Shown in pieces: positions 1-12,800 of a stretch of DNA of 64,000 bases. This stretch comes from Medicago truncatula. Taxonomy: Eukaryota > Streptophyta > Magnoliopsida > Fabales > Fabaceae. The stretch spans positions 39,145,832 through 39,209,831 of the forward strand of contig NC_053046.1 in NCBI RefSeq assembly GCF_003473485.1. The letters run 5' to 3'. Numbering within the stretch: position 1 is the first letter of the stretch; every line of letters begins with the position of its first letter. The notes below the pieces were generated by a model, which ran no database searches, was not told the DNA's origin, and was given only the letters and a program-made list of their open reading frames with translations. Made by a program: the position numbers and the translations under genes.

Positions 1-250
1 TGTAGAATTGATTTTGACATGTTTGAATGTTTTAAAGTAACACTAATTTTATCCTCAAAATAATTCCTACTTAAAAATAAGATTTGATGTTTTTATTTCA
101 AATAACTTTTATATAATTGTTTCTAAACTGAAACATTTTACTTCAACTCATTCTTACTCTGAACTAATTTTATATAATCAATTTCTTTAAAATCAATTAT
201 TATCACCACATAACCAAACATACACCTCTTAACTTAATCAACGTTGTTTC
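1..250. repeat. AT-rich repeat at the window edge, possible truncated MITE
   Basis: The window opens with AT-rich DNA containing AAAATCAATT-type words in both orientations and a right side that reads like the end of a common legume terminal-inverted-repeat element. The left end is cut by the window, so neither the terminal repeat pair nor a target duplication can be confirmed. No open frame of note. Confidence 0.3.
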
Positions 251-670
251 AATATCTTAAACAAAAATAAAGATAATTTTAGTGAAATATTGAAGAATAA
301 ATCTACCTCAAAAGTCCTAAACCATACTTTAACACTTCCCCATCCCCACCCAAAAGCCACTTTAAGAAAAGAAAAACAACTTTTCCTTTGATGAATGTTC
401 TAGTTCTAGTGAGTAGTGGATTAGTCACACAAACTTTACAAAATAAAAATAATAATCAACCCTCTAAAAATGAAATAAAATAGAAAAATAATGAAATAAA
501 ATAACTTAATAAAAAAAGGCAACAAAAACAAAGAAACACCAACGAATATGGGTCCGGTGGCAACGCAGCCTTCGCTGGCTCAAACACTATAACCCATTCA
601 TTCATTCTCCAATTCGTTCATTCTCCATTCGTTTTCTCTCTCTGTACCCTTCTTTCTCTCTCTAACACCA
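251..670 (+). promoter_or_regulatory. Upstream region and 5' leader of the HMGR gene
   Basis: No gene is seen here. The last ~80 bases before the HMGR ATG are pyrimidine-rich (repeated TTCATTC and CTCTCTCT words), which is typical of a plant 5' leader. An AT-rich stretch lies around 470-520. I could not fix a TATA box or start site with confidence. Confidence 0.4.
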
Positions 671-3600
671 ATGGACCTCCATCGCCGGCCGCCGCAAACC
701 ACCACCGGCGCCGTCGCGACCAACCCTCATTCCCACCGTCTCAAATCACGTTCCCCTCTACCATCACCAAAAGCCTCCGATGCTCTCCCTCTACCTCTCT
801 ACCTCACCAACACCATCTTCTTCACGCTCTTCTTCGCCGTCGCGTATTATCTCCTCCACAGATGGCGTGACAAGATCCGTAGTTCCACTCCCCTTCATGT
901 CGTCAATTTCACCGAACTCGCCGCCATTGTTTCCCTCATCGCTTCTTTCATCTACCTTCTAGGTTTCTTCGGTATCGATTTCGTTCAATCGTTTGCTACA
1001 CGCGCTTCTCATGATGGTTGGGACCTCGATGACACCGTCATCACCACTACCACCACCACCACCACCAATCAGCCTCTCCGCAAACTCACCTCACCTGAAC
1101 CCTCATTATGTTCAGAGGAAGATAATTCAATTGTAAACTCCGTCGTAGAAGGTACGATACCTTCCTACTCACTCGAATCACAGCTCGGAGATTGTTTCCG
1201 AGCCGCGGCAATTCGTCGTGAAGCTTTACAACGAACATCAGGAAGATCTTTAGAAGGTTTACCATTAGAAGGATTTGATTACGAAGCGATTTTAGGGCAG
1301 TGTTGTGAAATGCCGGTAGGGTATATTCAAATTCCGGTGGGTGTGGCGGGACCATTGTTGTTGGATGGATTTGAATACACTGTTCCAATGGCGACTACAG
1401 AAGGGTGTTTGGTTGCTAGTACTAATAGAGGGTGTAAAGCTATATATGTTTCTGGTGGTGCTGAGAGTGTTGTTTTGAGAGATGCTATGTCCAGAGCACC
1501 TGTTGTTAGATTTTCTACTGCTAAAAGAGCTTCTCAGTTGAAGTTTTTCTTGGAGGATCCTTTGAATTCTGATACATTGGCTGTTGTTTTCAACAGGTTT
1601 GCTTCTTTATTTTGAATTTTGATTCTGATTAGTATTTTCATATAAATTATAAGTTGTTTTCATAAGTTATATCAGAGAATTTGTCATAAGTTGTTTTCAT
1701 AAGTTCTTCTAAACAGTGTTAATATCAGTTGATTAGCTCAAATAAGGTAACTCAAATTGGCCTTTATTATTGGTATATGAAAGGGATAGCTTTGTAGGGT
1801 TGGGTTGTACTGTCATGTCATGTCATTTTCTTTGAATTATGAAAATCTTGCATGTTCAATGTTTCTAATAGTGAAGTGAAATTATTGGTATTTGAAAGGT
1901 ATTGGTTAGTTTCTAAAAACACATGTACTGACAATTAGTGTTTTAAATTTTTTGCCGCGTAGCAATGTATTGTGAAGAATTGTGGTATATGCAGCCTCAG
2001 TTGTGACCACAATGTGGAGATATTTAAAGCATTTGAAAAAGTAAAAGCGTTGTTTTAACTTGTTGTCGCGACTTGGGATTTGAATTCCATAAAGATTCAT
2101 TTCGCGCGTTCTGATATATTGCAAAGAATCATTGTCAAATATGAAACCTCAGTTGCAACTACAACATGGAGACAGTAAAAACTTCGATGTCGTGGCATAA
2201 ATTTGCAGACATTTTCTTTTATGAAAATCCTATCAACAATAATAGGCGAAGATGCGGTTAATTTGATTATTAACTCTCTTAATTTATCTCATTTATTTTG
2301 TTTGTTGATTTGTGTTTTTATTTTCTTTTTTTCATTTTGCAAAGTTTGACATCAATGTGTTTTTTGGTGGTTAAATTTATTATTTGTTTTTGTAGATTTG
2401 AGTGAAGAAAATAGAGGATTAGATTTTGAAATTGAATATGGTTTATCGGGTTTTTATACAAAAAATAATAATTTATGGTGAGTTTTGGTGTTTGATTGCT
2501 GTGGTTTCAGGTCGAGTAGATTTGCCAGGCTGCTAGGTATTCAGTGTGCTATGGCTGGGAAGAATCTTTATATGAGATTTACATGTAGTACGGGTGATGC
2601 CATGGGGATGAACATGGTCTCCAAAGGGGTGCAGAACGTTCTTGATTTCCTTCGAAATGATTTCCCTGACATGGATGTTATTGGCATATCAGGTAATTTC
2701 TGTTGCCTTTTGGATGGGATTTCCTGGTTTCTTCTCTAGTTAAGCCTGCATGATGTCATGAATACCATTGTTTTGCTTGTGCTTCACACATTGTCCCTTT
2801 CATGGAAGTGGTCCAATACTCCAATTACATTATTAACACTTGTTTCTTTCATGAAAGTGGTCCAATTACATTTTCTTATCTTTTCCATTGTCATCCTTGA
2901 TTTTATCCATCTTTTATTGTTATAGGTGTTATATGATTTGAACTGGTAATTTATTCCATAAATTCAACACGTTGGTGTTATTGTAGTTTCACTTATGAAT
3001 ATGAAATTGTCAAATTGAATTCTCATACGAGCTTGATTTATTTGTTTTATCTGCTTTTTGAGAAAAGGGTTATGCGTTAGCATGGTGTGAAAATTGAACT
3101 TTGGCACTGCTCTCGAAGTCACCACTAATTTATTTATATTTCTAGTTTGATTAGATTACTAATGTGTTCTAGCATTTATGCATTGGACCAAAAATGTGAT
3201 GGTTGTTTGTACTGACTTGATTCTTTAGGAAATTATTGTTCGGATAAGAAACCTGCCGCAGTTAATTGGATTGAGGGACGCGGGAAATCAGTTGTTTGTG
3301 AAGCAATTATCAAAGAAGATGTGGTGAAGAAGGTATTGAAGACCAAGGTGGCTGCCCTAGTGGAGCTAAACATGCTCAAAAACCTTGCTGGTTCTGCTGT
3401 TGCTGGCACTCTTGGTGGATTCAATGCCCATGCTAGTAACATTGTTTCTGCCATTTTTATAGCCACTGGTCAAGATCCAGCTCAAAATGTTGAAAGTTCC
3501 CATTGCATAACAATGATGGAAGCCGTAAATGATGGGAGAGACCTTCATATTTCAGTGACAATGCCATCCATTGAGGTGATTTTGCATCCCTACAGTTTAT

Positions 3601-3911
3601 TTTAATCTTAAATTTTTCCAATTTAATAGCTCTAGGCCTAAGTTTTATATGTTTTCTTGACCTCTCAGGTGGGTACGGTAGGGGGTGGGACACAACTTGC
3701 ATCTCAATCTGCTTGCTTGAACATGCTTGGTGTGAAGGGTGCAAGCAAGGAGGAACCAGGATCAAACTCGAGACTCTTGGCAACCATTGTTGCTGGAGCT
3801 GTTTTAGCTGGCGAGCTGTCTCTGATGTCTGCCATTGCTTCAGGGCAACTAGTCAAAAGCCACATGAAATACAACAGATCATGCAAAGATGTAACTAAAA
3901 TTTCATCTTGA
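671..3911 (+). CDS. HMGR: 3-hydroxy-3-methylglutaryl-CoA reductase (HMGR)
   Basis: Makes mevalonate from HMG-CoA with two NADPH, the committed step of the cytosolic isoprenoid pathway, as an ER membrane protein. Exons 671-1596, 2511-2692, 3229-3575 and 3669-3911 join in frame to 565 codons, the classic plant four-exon layout. An Arg-rich N-terminus (HRRP, like the ER-retention Arg motif of plant HMGRs) precedes two membrane spans near residues 45-65 and 82-105, then a variable linker with a Thr run. The catalytic domain shows the substrate motif around [12 protein letters not shown], catalytic Glu244 (TTEGC), Lys376/377 (SDKKP), Asp452 (GQDPAQN), NADPH motif GTVGGGT and His550. Ser556 in HMKYNRS matches the plant SnRK1 phosphorylation site. 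All key residues are present and nothing is broken. Several HMGR paralogues exist in legumes; I cannot say which this is. Confidence 0.97.
1039..1069 (+). repeat. ACC microsatellite in HMGR exon 1
   Basis: A run of ACC/ACT codons encodes eight consecutive Thr in the linker between the second membrane span and the catalytic domain. This linker is the least conserved part of plant HMGRs, so length variation here should be tolerated. Confidence 0.8.
1630..1765. repeat. Partial copy of an intron-dwelling repeat (HMGR intron 1)
   Basis: Repeated words such as TTGTTTTCATAAGTT, followed by TTAGCTCAAATAAG, match elements in CCT7 intron 2 (about 7540-8160) and ECR intron 3 (about 21905-22165). The copy is incomplete here. 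Confidence 0.5.
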
Positions 3912-4914
3912 GGGTGAGGTCTTAGTTGCAGTCATTGTTTATGGTGTCTAAAATAAAATAGTCTTTTTCAGCGCAGAAACCGGAATTTAGGGAAGGAAAA
4001 TAGAAGACATTGGATTCAATTTGATTGTTGGTACCCATATCTGGCTCTGTGTAATATTTTGATAGTACCTGTTTGGTTGTCCTCTCCGGTCACTCCTTTC
4101 AGCCGAGCCATTGGTGGGTGTTAACATTCTCCATTTCCTTAACCAAGACATTGGAGTGTTGTATTATAATTCTTTTTCTGGTATTTATGTTTAGTATATA
4201 TGTATCAATGTACTGTTGTCTACATTTATTACCTTTATTTGATGTAATTGTGGACCAGTTAGTTAGCCGTGTGGTTCGATGAATTTCCTTTTGTCGTACT
4301 TGTCCACATAGTATCCATGAAATGAATTTGACCATGTCTTTCTTATGATTTCTCATTCAGTCAGAATGGATGTTGGTGTTATTATTCTGTTGTCTTTTTC
4401 ATTTGTTGTTTCAAACTTTGCAAGGTGACGTATTTCATTTGCACTTTGCTACTTCTGTTCAAGCATAAGAATAGTTTGTTATTTTTTTTTTAAGACAAAG
4501 CATAAGAATCATTATTTAATCACCCACATTCCTATTGCATTGTAATTAGGATGAATCCACAATGTTAAACTTGTGAATTGACGGGGTCTAAACTCAAAAG
4601 CCGGGGTTCACCAATAACTCGTGGGTTGTTTGGGGTAATAGAATTAATTTTACGTAACATTTTGCATAAGTGAACTAGCTTAGCAACCAAACCATCTATC
4701 TACTTCAACAAACTGTGATGAACACAATTTTCATCAAACATCTACACTGTAAACAGGACATCAATAGGACATTCAATTTTAACTAAATTAATAATAATAA
4801 ATCTCCATTATTGGTTCAAGATCGGGCAATTGATAACTAAGACTGATGATAAATATATGCCAATTGCCAACAACTGATGATTCATAACAAAAACAGCAAA
4901 AAACATGACAAATA
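3912..4914. other. HMGR 3' flank, no gene seen
   Basis: The HMGR 3'UTR (AAATAAAAT-type polyadenylation words near 3948-3960) is followed by AT-rich intergenic DNA. Short frames on both strands lack codon bias or recognisable motifs. Confidence 0.5.
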
Positions 4915-5810
4915 TTCTAGTGGCACGTGTAAGGGGCCAAGTGAACAAAGGATTCTTAAAGTTGACAGCAAGTCAGAGAAGCAACTTGCTTACCAACCAA
5001 ATCATTGAAGGCTAAAAGATTCAAATTTCTAAGAGAGAGTATTTTGGAGATAAATCCTTCAGGTGTTTAAGTTAAGGGGGCGTTGAAAGTGTGATTCAAA
5101 CAGGAGTGATGTACATGGAGTGTCTTAACCAACAATTTTGTGAAAGTGTATTATTCACTACAATTTTTCTATTTTTTTTTTCATATTGGAGTTTGTTTGA
5201 AAGTAGAAAATTATATTCTTGAAATGATATTTCTCATAATATAGTTATTAGGAACATTATTTTCAGATATAATTCATTGTGTTTTTTTTCTTTTTTTCTA
5301 ATATAATTCAATGAGTATTTGTAAGCATTTGACATTTTTAAGAATAAAATGTTTATAGCATCCTCCTTTGGAGTTTCAAACACTACGATTTATAACACTT
5401 TTGAATTAAATACGTTTGAGCAATGCTGATTGATCATATACAACATATGATTGATTACTAAGCAGCCATACACTCTACAAGTAATCTAGTGATGCTGATG
5501 CACAAAATTAAAGAGTAAAAATTTGAGACAATGTTTCATTTTTTAGAAGGGTCAAGTGAACAAAGGATTCTTGAAGTAGAAAGCAAGTGAGGGAAGCAAC
5601 TTGCATACCAACCAAATCATAGAAGATTCAAATTTTTTAGAGAGAACTTTTGGACTTAAAAAATCCTTCATGTGTTTAAATTAAGGGGAGCGTTGAAAGT
5701 ATATATGATTCAAATAGGAGTGTTGTATATGGAATCCTACCCAACAACTCCTCATACAAGTTGTTCATGAAAGTGTATTATTCCCTCCAATTTCTCTATT
5801 CTCTCCTATG
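4915..5810 (+). repeat. Dispersed repeat: one tail-only copy followed by one fuller copy
   Basis: About 4930-5180 and 5546-5810 are diverged direct copies of the same ~200-bp tail. Both contain AACAAAGGATTCTT, GCAACTTGC, CCAACCAAATCAT and TTAAGGGG followed by CGTTGAAAGT. The second copy also has a ~360-bp head (about 5187-5546). Head plus tail recur together at 25789-26560. The purine run before GTTGAAAGT resembles a Copia polypurine-tract/LTR junction, but no coding remnant supports that, so the class is unknown. Confidence 0.75.
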
Positions 5811-5849
5811 TTGTTTCTGTTATAATGCGATTAAATATATGATACATTA

Positions 5850-5990
5850 TTTCTGTGAGTTTAGCTCAGTTGGTAGAGATAATACATGATAATATATGTA
5901 AGGTCTAGAGTTCGAATCATGAACACCACACAAAAAATGATATATTTTGTTTTTTTGTGAACTGGGTATCTCTGTGTGTAACTGCACACT
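5850..5990 (+). mobile_element. tRNA-derived SINE
   Basis: A Pol III A-box-like word TAGCTCAGTTGG (5862-5873) lies ~35 bp before a B-box-like GAGTTCGAATC (5908-5918), followed by a non-tRNA body. This is the layout of a tRNA-derived SINE, not a tRNA gene: no acceptor stem closes. No target duplication was found, so the 3' limit is approximate. Confidence 0.65.
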
Positions 5991-6550
5991 AATTTATCAA
6001 ATAAAACTTTAATGAATGACAAAACTCTTATTCAATAGATTTATGATTTGCATGCACATGGTTAGATTCGAAACCATGATTTAAAGTTGAGTAGGAAGAC
6101 TTCTTCAAAAATAAAAATTAAGTTGGAAGATATTTCTTTCTATCACATCCAATCGATTGTGATTGAGTGTTTGCTCCGACATAAAATATATTAACGATTG
6201 TCTATTTTTGTTTTATGATACAATCTTTTAACAACAAAATAACTATCTCCCGACCAATCATCGGATTATCAAGACCAATTCCACTAGGAATAGGAGGGTT
6301 AATACAAAGAAAAAATAACAACACTTAAATGAGATGATAATAAATCTATTCCAATTTAACCCAACTTTTTGAGTTCAAATTTAACTACAAGAAATTAACT
6401 CTTGATAAAGAGTTTTGTCATTCACTACGGCATGAATCGAAAGAAGAGTCTACCACCAATACAAAACAAAAAAATAACACATTTATAAGAAATTATTAAT
6501 ATCTTATCTTTGAACAAAAAAATATCATTGTAAACACCTAGTTTTGGGTA
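5991..6550. other. AT-rich intergenic, no gene seen
   Basis: No credible frame, repeat boundary or RNA gene was recognised in this stretch. Confidence 0.4.
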
Positions 6551-6552
6551 AG

Positions 6553-6610
6553 AAAATTGCTTTTCTCACATGTATTTTTTTTCCTAAAAACACGTGTGAG
6601 AAAAGCATTT
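6553..6610. repeat. Inverted repeat upstream of CCT7
   Basis: TTGCTTTTCTCACATGT (from about 6557) is answered by ACACGTGTGAGAAAAGCA (about 6590-6607), giving a ~17-bp stem with one mismatch and a short AT loop. The right arm includes a CACGTG G-box core. Confidence 0.6.
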
Positions 6611-6622
6611 TGCTTTGGGTAA

Positions 6623-6787
6623 TGGGCTTTTGGGCCTTAGGCCCAAGAAAAATGAAAACGAAGCTTGTGTTGAAAATAGACAGAGATACCATTTTGTCCA
6701 GTGAAAACAATCACTCATTCTCACACTGCAAAAAAGAAGGAGCCAGAAACTGCTACTCGAAAAAACTCTTCAAATCTTAAACCCTAA
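6623..6787 (+). promoter_or_regulatory. Site II elements and telo-box in the CCT7 promoter
   Basis: TGGGCT (6623-6628), TGGGCC (6631-6636) and inverted GGCCCA (6640-6645) are site II motifs, bound by TCP factors. The telo-box AAACCCTAA sits at 6779-6787, 52 bp before the CCT7 ATG. This pairing is well known in promoters of growth- and translation-linked plant genes and fits a chaperonin subunit. A (CT)n tract follows at about 6790-6812 in the leader. Confidence 0.7.
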
Positions 6788-6838
6788 TAACTCTCTCTCT
6801 CTCTCTCTCTCTTCCTCTTTCAATCATCGTCTTCAACC

Positions 6839-9800
6839 ATGTCTTCTATGCTGGTAAGCTCTCTCTTTCTCTAACTCTTCTTCGTTACGCTTTTCTCTAA
6901 CTTAACCTAACTCATTTCTGAAAATGCGGTTATGGAAAACAGCAACCACAGATCATACTACTGAAAGAAGGTACAGACACATCTCAAGGGAAGCCACAAC
7001 TCGTAAGCAACATCAATGCTTGCACTGCCGTCGCCGACGTCGTTCGAACCACCCTAGGCCCTCGCGGTATGGACAAACTCATCCACGATGATAAAGGCTC
7101 AGTCACCATTTCTAACGACGGCGCAACTATCATGAAGCTTCTTGATATCGTTCATCCCGCCGCTAAGATCTTAGTTGATATTGCCAAGTCTCAGGACTCT
7201 GAGGTAAACTCAGTAACTAACTAACTAACTCCGATCTCATCATTTTGCAGAAAATGCATTTATACTGAAATTGTTTTTGATTTATTTGTTTTACTCTGTG
7301 CTTATGTTTAGATCGGTTTTCTGAAACGTGATTTGTTATATTTAGCAATTGTATTTGTCTTGTTCAGAAGATTAAGGTTTTGCAATTAACGACGTGATTT
7401 TGGAAAAACAACTTAGATAAGCTATTATAGGATAATTACTTATCTAACTAGCCTTTATGTTCAAGTTATCGGTATAAAAAAATATAGTAAACACAAACTT
7501 CAAGTTATTAGCATAAAAAATACAGTAAACACAAACTTTTTTATTTGAGGTATAAGCTATTATGACAAGCTACCCTGGAAAACTTGAGGAAATAAGCTGG
7601 AAACTACTTATGAACATTTAATATGCTGTTTCCTATGAACATTTAATATGCTGTTTCCGGAAGCTCTCGCAAACAGTCTGACAAGTGCTAGTATTTTTGT
7701 ACAATTCATTTCTATAGGCCTGTTTGGATAAATAGCTTATTTGCAGCTTATAGCTCAAGTGTACGCTTAAGTGCTTATCTATAGGCTTGCATAAAGTACC
7801 ATTCAATAGTTTTTGTATGTTGTACAAGTTGTTTTTATAAGCTATATTGGAGAACATATGAAAATAAGTTGAAAAAAGCTAATGAAAATTTTCATAAGCT
7901 GTTTTCATAAACTCTCCCGAACAGTCTCTAAATTTTTTATGCCTGTAGATAAGCTCAAATAAGCCAATCCAAACTGGTCCAAGCAAGCTTGAACTTTTTC
8001 TAATAAGCTATAAGCTGTTATTATATACCCTAAAGAACTTGTGGAAATAAGTTGAAAACTACTTAAAAACATTTCATAACCTGTTTCTGTAAGCTCTCCC
8101 AATCAGTCTCTCAAGTGCTTATGCCAATAGCTAAGCTCATTTTAGCCAATTCAATTAAGCTCTAAGTGTATGTTTGTTTGAATAAAAATAAAGTATTGTT
8201 GTTTTGAATGTGAAGGTTGGTGATGGAACCACCACTGTGGTATTGCTTGCAGCTGAGTTTTTAAGAGAAGCAAAGCCTTTCATTGAAGATGGTGTCCACT
8301 CTCAAAATTTAATACGAAGTTATAGGACTGCAGGCTCCTTGGTACGTACTTATATATCAAGTTCTTAATTGTTTTTATCATTAGTAAGTTCCATGAGTTA
8401 AGTAATGTTTCTGATTTGTTTTTCCGTGTATATTATAATTTATGTAGGCGATTGAGAAGGTTAAAGAGCTAGCTGTTAGCATTGAGGGAAAAAGTTTGGA
8501 AGAGAAGAAAAGTTTACTCGGAAAGTGTGCTGCTACAACACTTTCTTCAAAACTTATAGGTGGAGAAAAGGAGTTCTTTGCATCTATGGTTGTGGACGCT
8601 GTAATTGCCATTGGGACTGATGATAGGTTAAACATGATCGGAATAAAGAAGGTAAACTCTATTGCTTATTTTACAATGTTGTCTCCAATTGCTGCATTAT
8701 CTCTTTTCATTGGCAATGCATAATTCTTTTTCAATAGAAAAGAATTAATTAGGAAAATGAGTGCAAACGAGGAGGAAGGATCAATGTACTCTTAAATAGT
8801 AAAACATACCATAATAGCTCACCAGTATGGCAAGGCTCTCCAATCACTTTGCATAAATGTGTACGCGCACTTCAGTAAATGAAGTTAGAGTTAGAAATTG
8901 CAGTGTGTTTGAGTGTACTTCTGCAGGGTCAAATTAGAGGATTACTAGAAGAGTTGAACTAATATGTTTTATAATTGGTTGTAGATAGAATTTTGAGTGT
9001 ACTTTGGAATGAAATATGCTCGAGTGTGCTTTGGAATGAAGTATTTACCACATAGGATTTTATATCTAGCTGTTAACAGCTTCATTAGTCGATGTTGTGT
9101 TATCTAGACACTTTGTTAAAAAAACATTTGATGGCATGATAGAGATCTGGATTTTTATGTCTTCTCTTTCTGATTTCTTTTCCTGCAGTTTATTCCATTG
9201 GATGTCATTTTAACGAATGCAATTTGCATTTGAAGATTTGCAAAGCTGGTCTGTTAGTGTCAAACCATATAATCACCATTCTAATAATTTGCCACTCACT
9301 GTGCCTGACCTATACATTTCATTCCCATTTCCCGATGTTGACAACATCATGTAGAGAACTATGAAACACCTTCTCAATTAATTTCCCAAACAGTTACTAT
9401 TTTTGCAGTTCTCCAAATATGTGGTTGCAAGTTCTCGCATTTCCTAACATTGTAATCAAGTTTCAGTGAATTTTCTTCTCATTTAGAAAGATTTTTTATT
9501 TGCTGTAAGAGTGAAACAACATTGCCAGTCCTTGTTGTTGTTCCCCCCTCAATAAAGGTTACCTAGTTTTCATGTTGTATTGCAATTAGATATTTCAGGT
9601 ATCAATTTACGCACAGATTCGTAGGTAGATACATTTCAATTGATCGTAGGCACATTTCAATTGATTTGCATAATACTATTCATGCAAATATGTAAAAAAT
9701 ATTAGATTGTTCATAAAATGTGATTGGAAGGTGGATAAAAAATAGTTGACTAACTGATGCACAAGATATTTACAGGGAATGAATTAAGAATTTTGCGAAG

Positions 9801-12800
9801 ATGAATGTCCACTTTCGAGCAGTAACCGCTCCTAAGAATAAAGAAGTTTTTTATTTTTTATTTTTTTTTATCTGAATTCATATATCCATTTCAATCATTA
9901 CCCATGAATAAGTAGGGGTTGGATTTTACACACACACACACATAGTTATCTAATTAGATAACTGTAAGCTACAGTTACAACTTACAATAAGTAATTTGAA
10001 AAAGAATAACTGTTACTAAATATTATTTACTAATTCATTAAAAGTAATAATAATTAACTACTTAGACTATAGCAGAGTCACATGTATGTGCGTTGCCATT
10101 TTACTTGTTAATTCCACTGACTTGAGCCAAGACATAGTCATCCATCCACAAAGGTCTCTTGGTCATTCTATTGGGTTTATCTTTTTTTGACCCAATTGAC
10201 CCACCATATTTTTTGAACCGTATCACTAACTAGGTTGGACTCGGGACTGTTTTGTCATATATGTTTTTGTTTTATGGTTAGTGTTAAATGTCGTAAGCAA
10301 TTTAGTTTTTTTTAGGTACTTTTTTTTTTGAGGTAGAACTGTTATAAAGATTCAGGTTTTCTTCTACAGGTTCCTGGTGGTAACATGCGCGACTCATTTC
10401 TTGTCAATGGTGTTGCCTTCAAGAAGACATTTTCATATGCTGGATTTGAGCAGCAGCCCAAGAAGTTTCTCGATCCAAAAATACTATTACTTAATGTTGA
10501 GTTGGAGCTAAAATCTGAGAAAGAAAATGCCGAAATAAGGTGCCAATATTTCCAATTTGTTTGTTTTGTGGTTGATTTTGAGGTTCTATTGAAGGGTTGC
10601 TTAGTTATGTGACTTCCTTCCTTTATTTCTTGTGTTCTCTACAGATTATCAGATCCATCGCAGTATCAATCTATTGTTGATGCAGAATGGAATATTATTT
10701 ATGACAAATTGGATAAATGTGTCCAAAGTGGTGCCAAAGTTGTTCTCTCACGCCTGGCTATTGGTGATCTGGCTACACAGGTATCAATTATTTTCTTTCA
10801 TTTATTTTTCCTCATTAGATCAAGTTTTAGTTATAATATTAGAAAGTCAATATTCTGTTTAACTTATAAACTTCCACGTATATTAATAAGTAGTTTAATT
10901 TGAAACTTGCCTTTGAAACAGTATTTTGCCGATAGAGACATTTTCTGTGCTGGTCGTGTAGCAGAAGAAGATCTTAAAAGAGTTGCTGCTGCAACTGGGG
11001 GAACTGTGCAAACATCTGTCAACAACATTATTGATGAGGTTGTGTATTATTAGTGGGATTCTGCATTGTTTGCACTCTTTGTAATTTTATGTGTTGCAGC
11101 TGATTTTCTTTACTTATTTGCTTGAAGGTTCTTGGAACTTGTGAGATTTTTGAGGAAAAGCAAGTAGGAAACGAGAGATTCAACATCTTCAATGGATGTC
11201 CATCTGGCCAAACAGCCACCATAGTTCTCCGTGGTGGAGCCGATCAGGTCTGTTGCATGTGGTACAATAATGGTCATGAAGCTTGTAATTAAACATATTT
11301 AATAAGATCTCCCATTATGGGCACATATTTAAGTTTTGCTATTTTTTCACAGTTCATAGAGGAAGCAGAGCGAAGTTTGCATGATGCAATCATGATTGTT
11401 AGAAGGGCTATGAAGAATTCAACTGTAGTTGCTGGTGGAGGTGCTATAGATGTATGTCTCCACTCAGAATTTTGTTGTGCATTGCATTGGATTTTGATAG
11501 GGACTGTTAAATATTAAAATGTGGTTATGTGGTTATTGTTGTCAGATGGAAATAAGCCGGTACCTAAGGCAGCATGCACGCACAATAGCTGGAAAGTCTC
11601 AACTTTTCATCAACTCCTATGCAAAAGCTCTAGAGGTAAGTTTTTGTAAACTAGAGTCTATAGTGGTATTAATGTCCTAATATTCTATTATTTTAGTCAT
11701 ATATCTATAAAATAATGGCTGCAGCGGCTGTTTGACAAAAGCGGTCTAAAGTTCAAACTAACAGGATACTAACAATCATCATTGTCTTTTTTGCAAAATT
11801 TCCAATCATTCTAGAAAATTTTCAGGTTTCCAATAGGTTTTTTAATCTTGGTCAGAAACTCTTGATCATATGCTTTCAGTGTTGTCAAGAGCATAATTTG
11901 AACAAAACGCCATTGTCTGCTTTCCAAAATATGCCCATCAATCTTGTCAAATAGCGACTATAGGGTTATAACAAAACAAAACGTAATTTGACAAAAACAA
12001 TATTTTCCAGATCCGCAATTGAAAATTACTATATGCTTTATGAGAGAAAAGCTGCCCCTTTTGTGTATGAAATTTTCTTGTTGCTATCCAACCCAAAATT
12101 TATTGCATATAATGCCTTGTGATTGTGAACAGTCTCTCCACTTATTGGGTTGGAGGCTTTATTTTTGGTACCTTCTATCAGAGACCGTTAAGCATAGGAA
12201 TATCGAATGCGATAGTTTTCCAAGATATACTTTCTTTCACTTTTGAAATCACTATTTCAGGCATCTGGTTTCACTTTCACATGCATAGTTTGTTTGATTG
12301 TATTTTGATGCAAACAAATTTAATGTGTTATTGCAGGTTATTCCCCGGCAATTATGTGACAATGCTGGATTTGATGCAACTGATGTGCTGAACAAACTAA
12401 GACAGAAACACGCGCTTCCTTCTGGTTGGTTGACCTTCGTTTTATGTGCACAATTGCTCACTTACTACATATACCTGCATTCGGAGATGCTTTAGAAGTA
12501 GGGCTGCAATTGAGCCAAGCCTAGTTGAATATAAGATAATTGGTGCTGTTCAATTGAATACAAGTTCAAGCTGGAGGTTATAATATGTTAAAGGCCTGGC
12601 CTGTTGTAGACATGAACTGATCTCAAGCTCTCGTGAATAATAAAAAATAATTTGCATATTTACAGACACACATACATACAACAATAATTAATTATCTATG
12701 TTTACATAATTTTTTTTAATAAAGTATTCTTTTAAATGAAATAACTCACGTATAGGTGGAGTTTTTCAGTCGTAGTAAATTTAATTTAAAAACACCATTT

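Noticed and set aside
5850..5930. tRNA gene
   Set aside because: A- and B-box words are present but no cloverleaf closes and the body continues past the B-box; better explained as a SINE.
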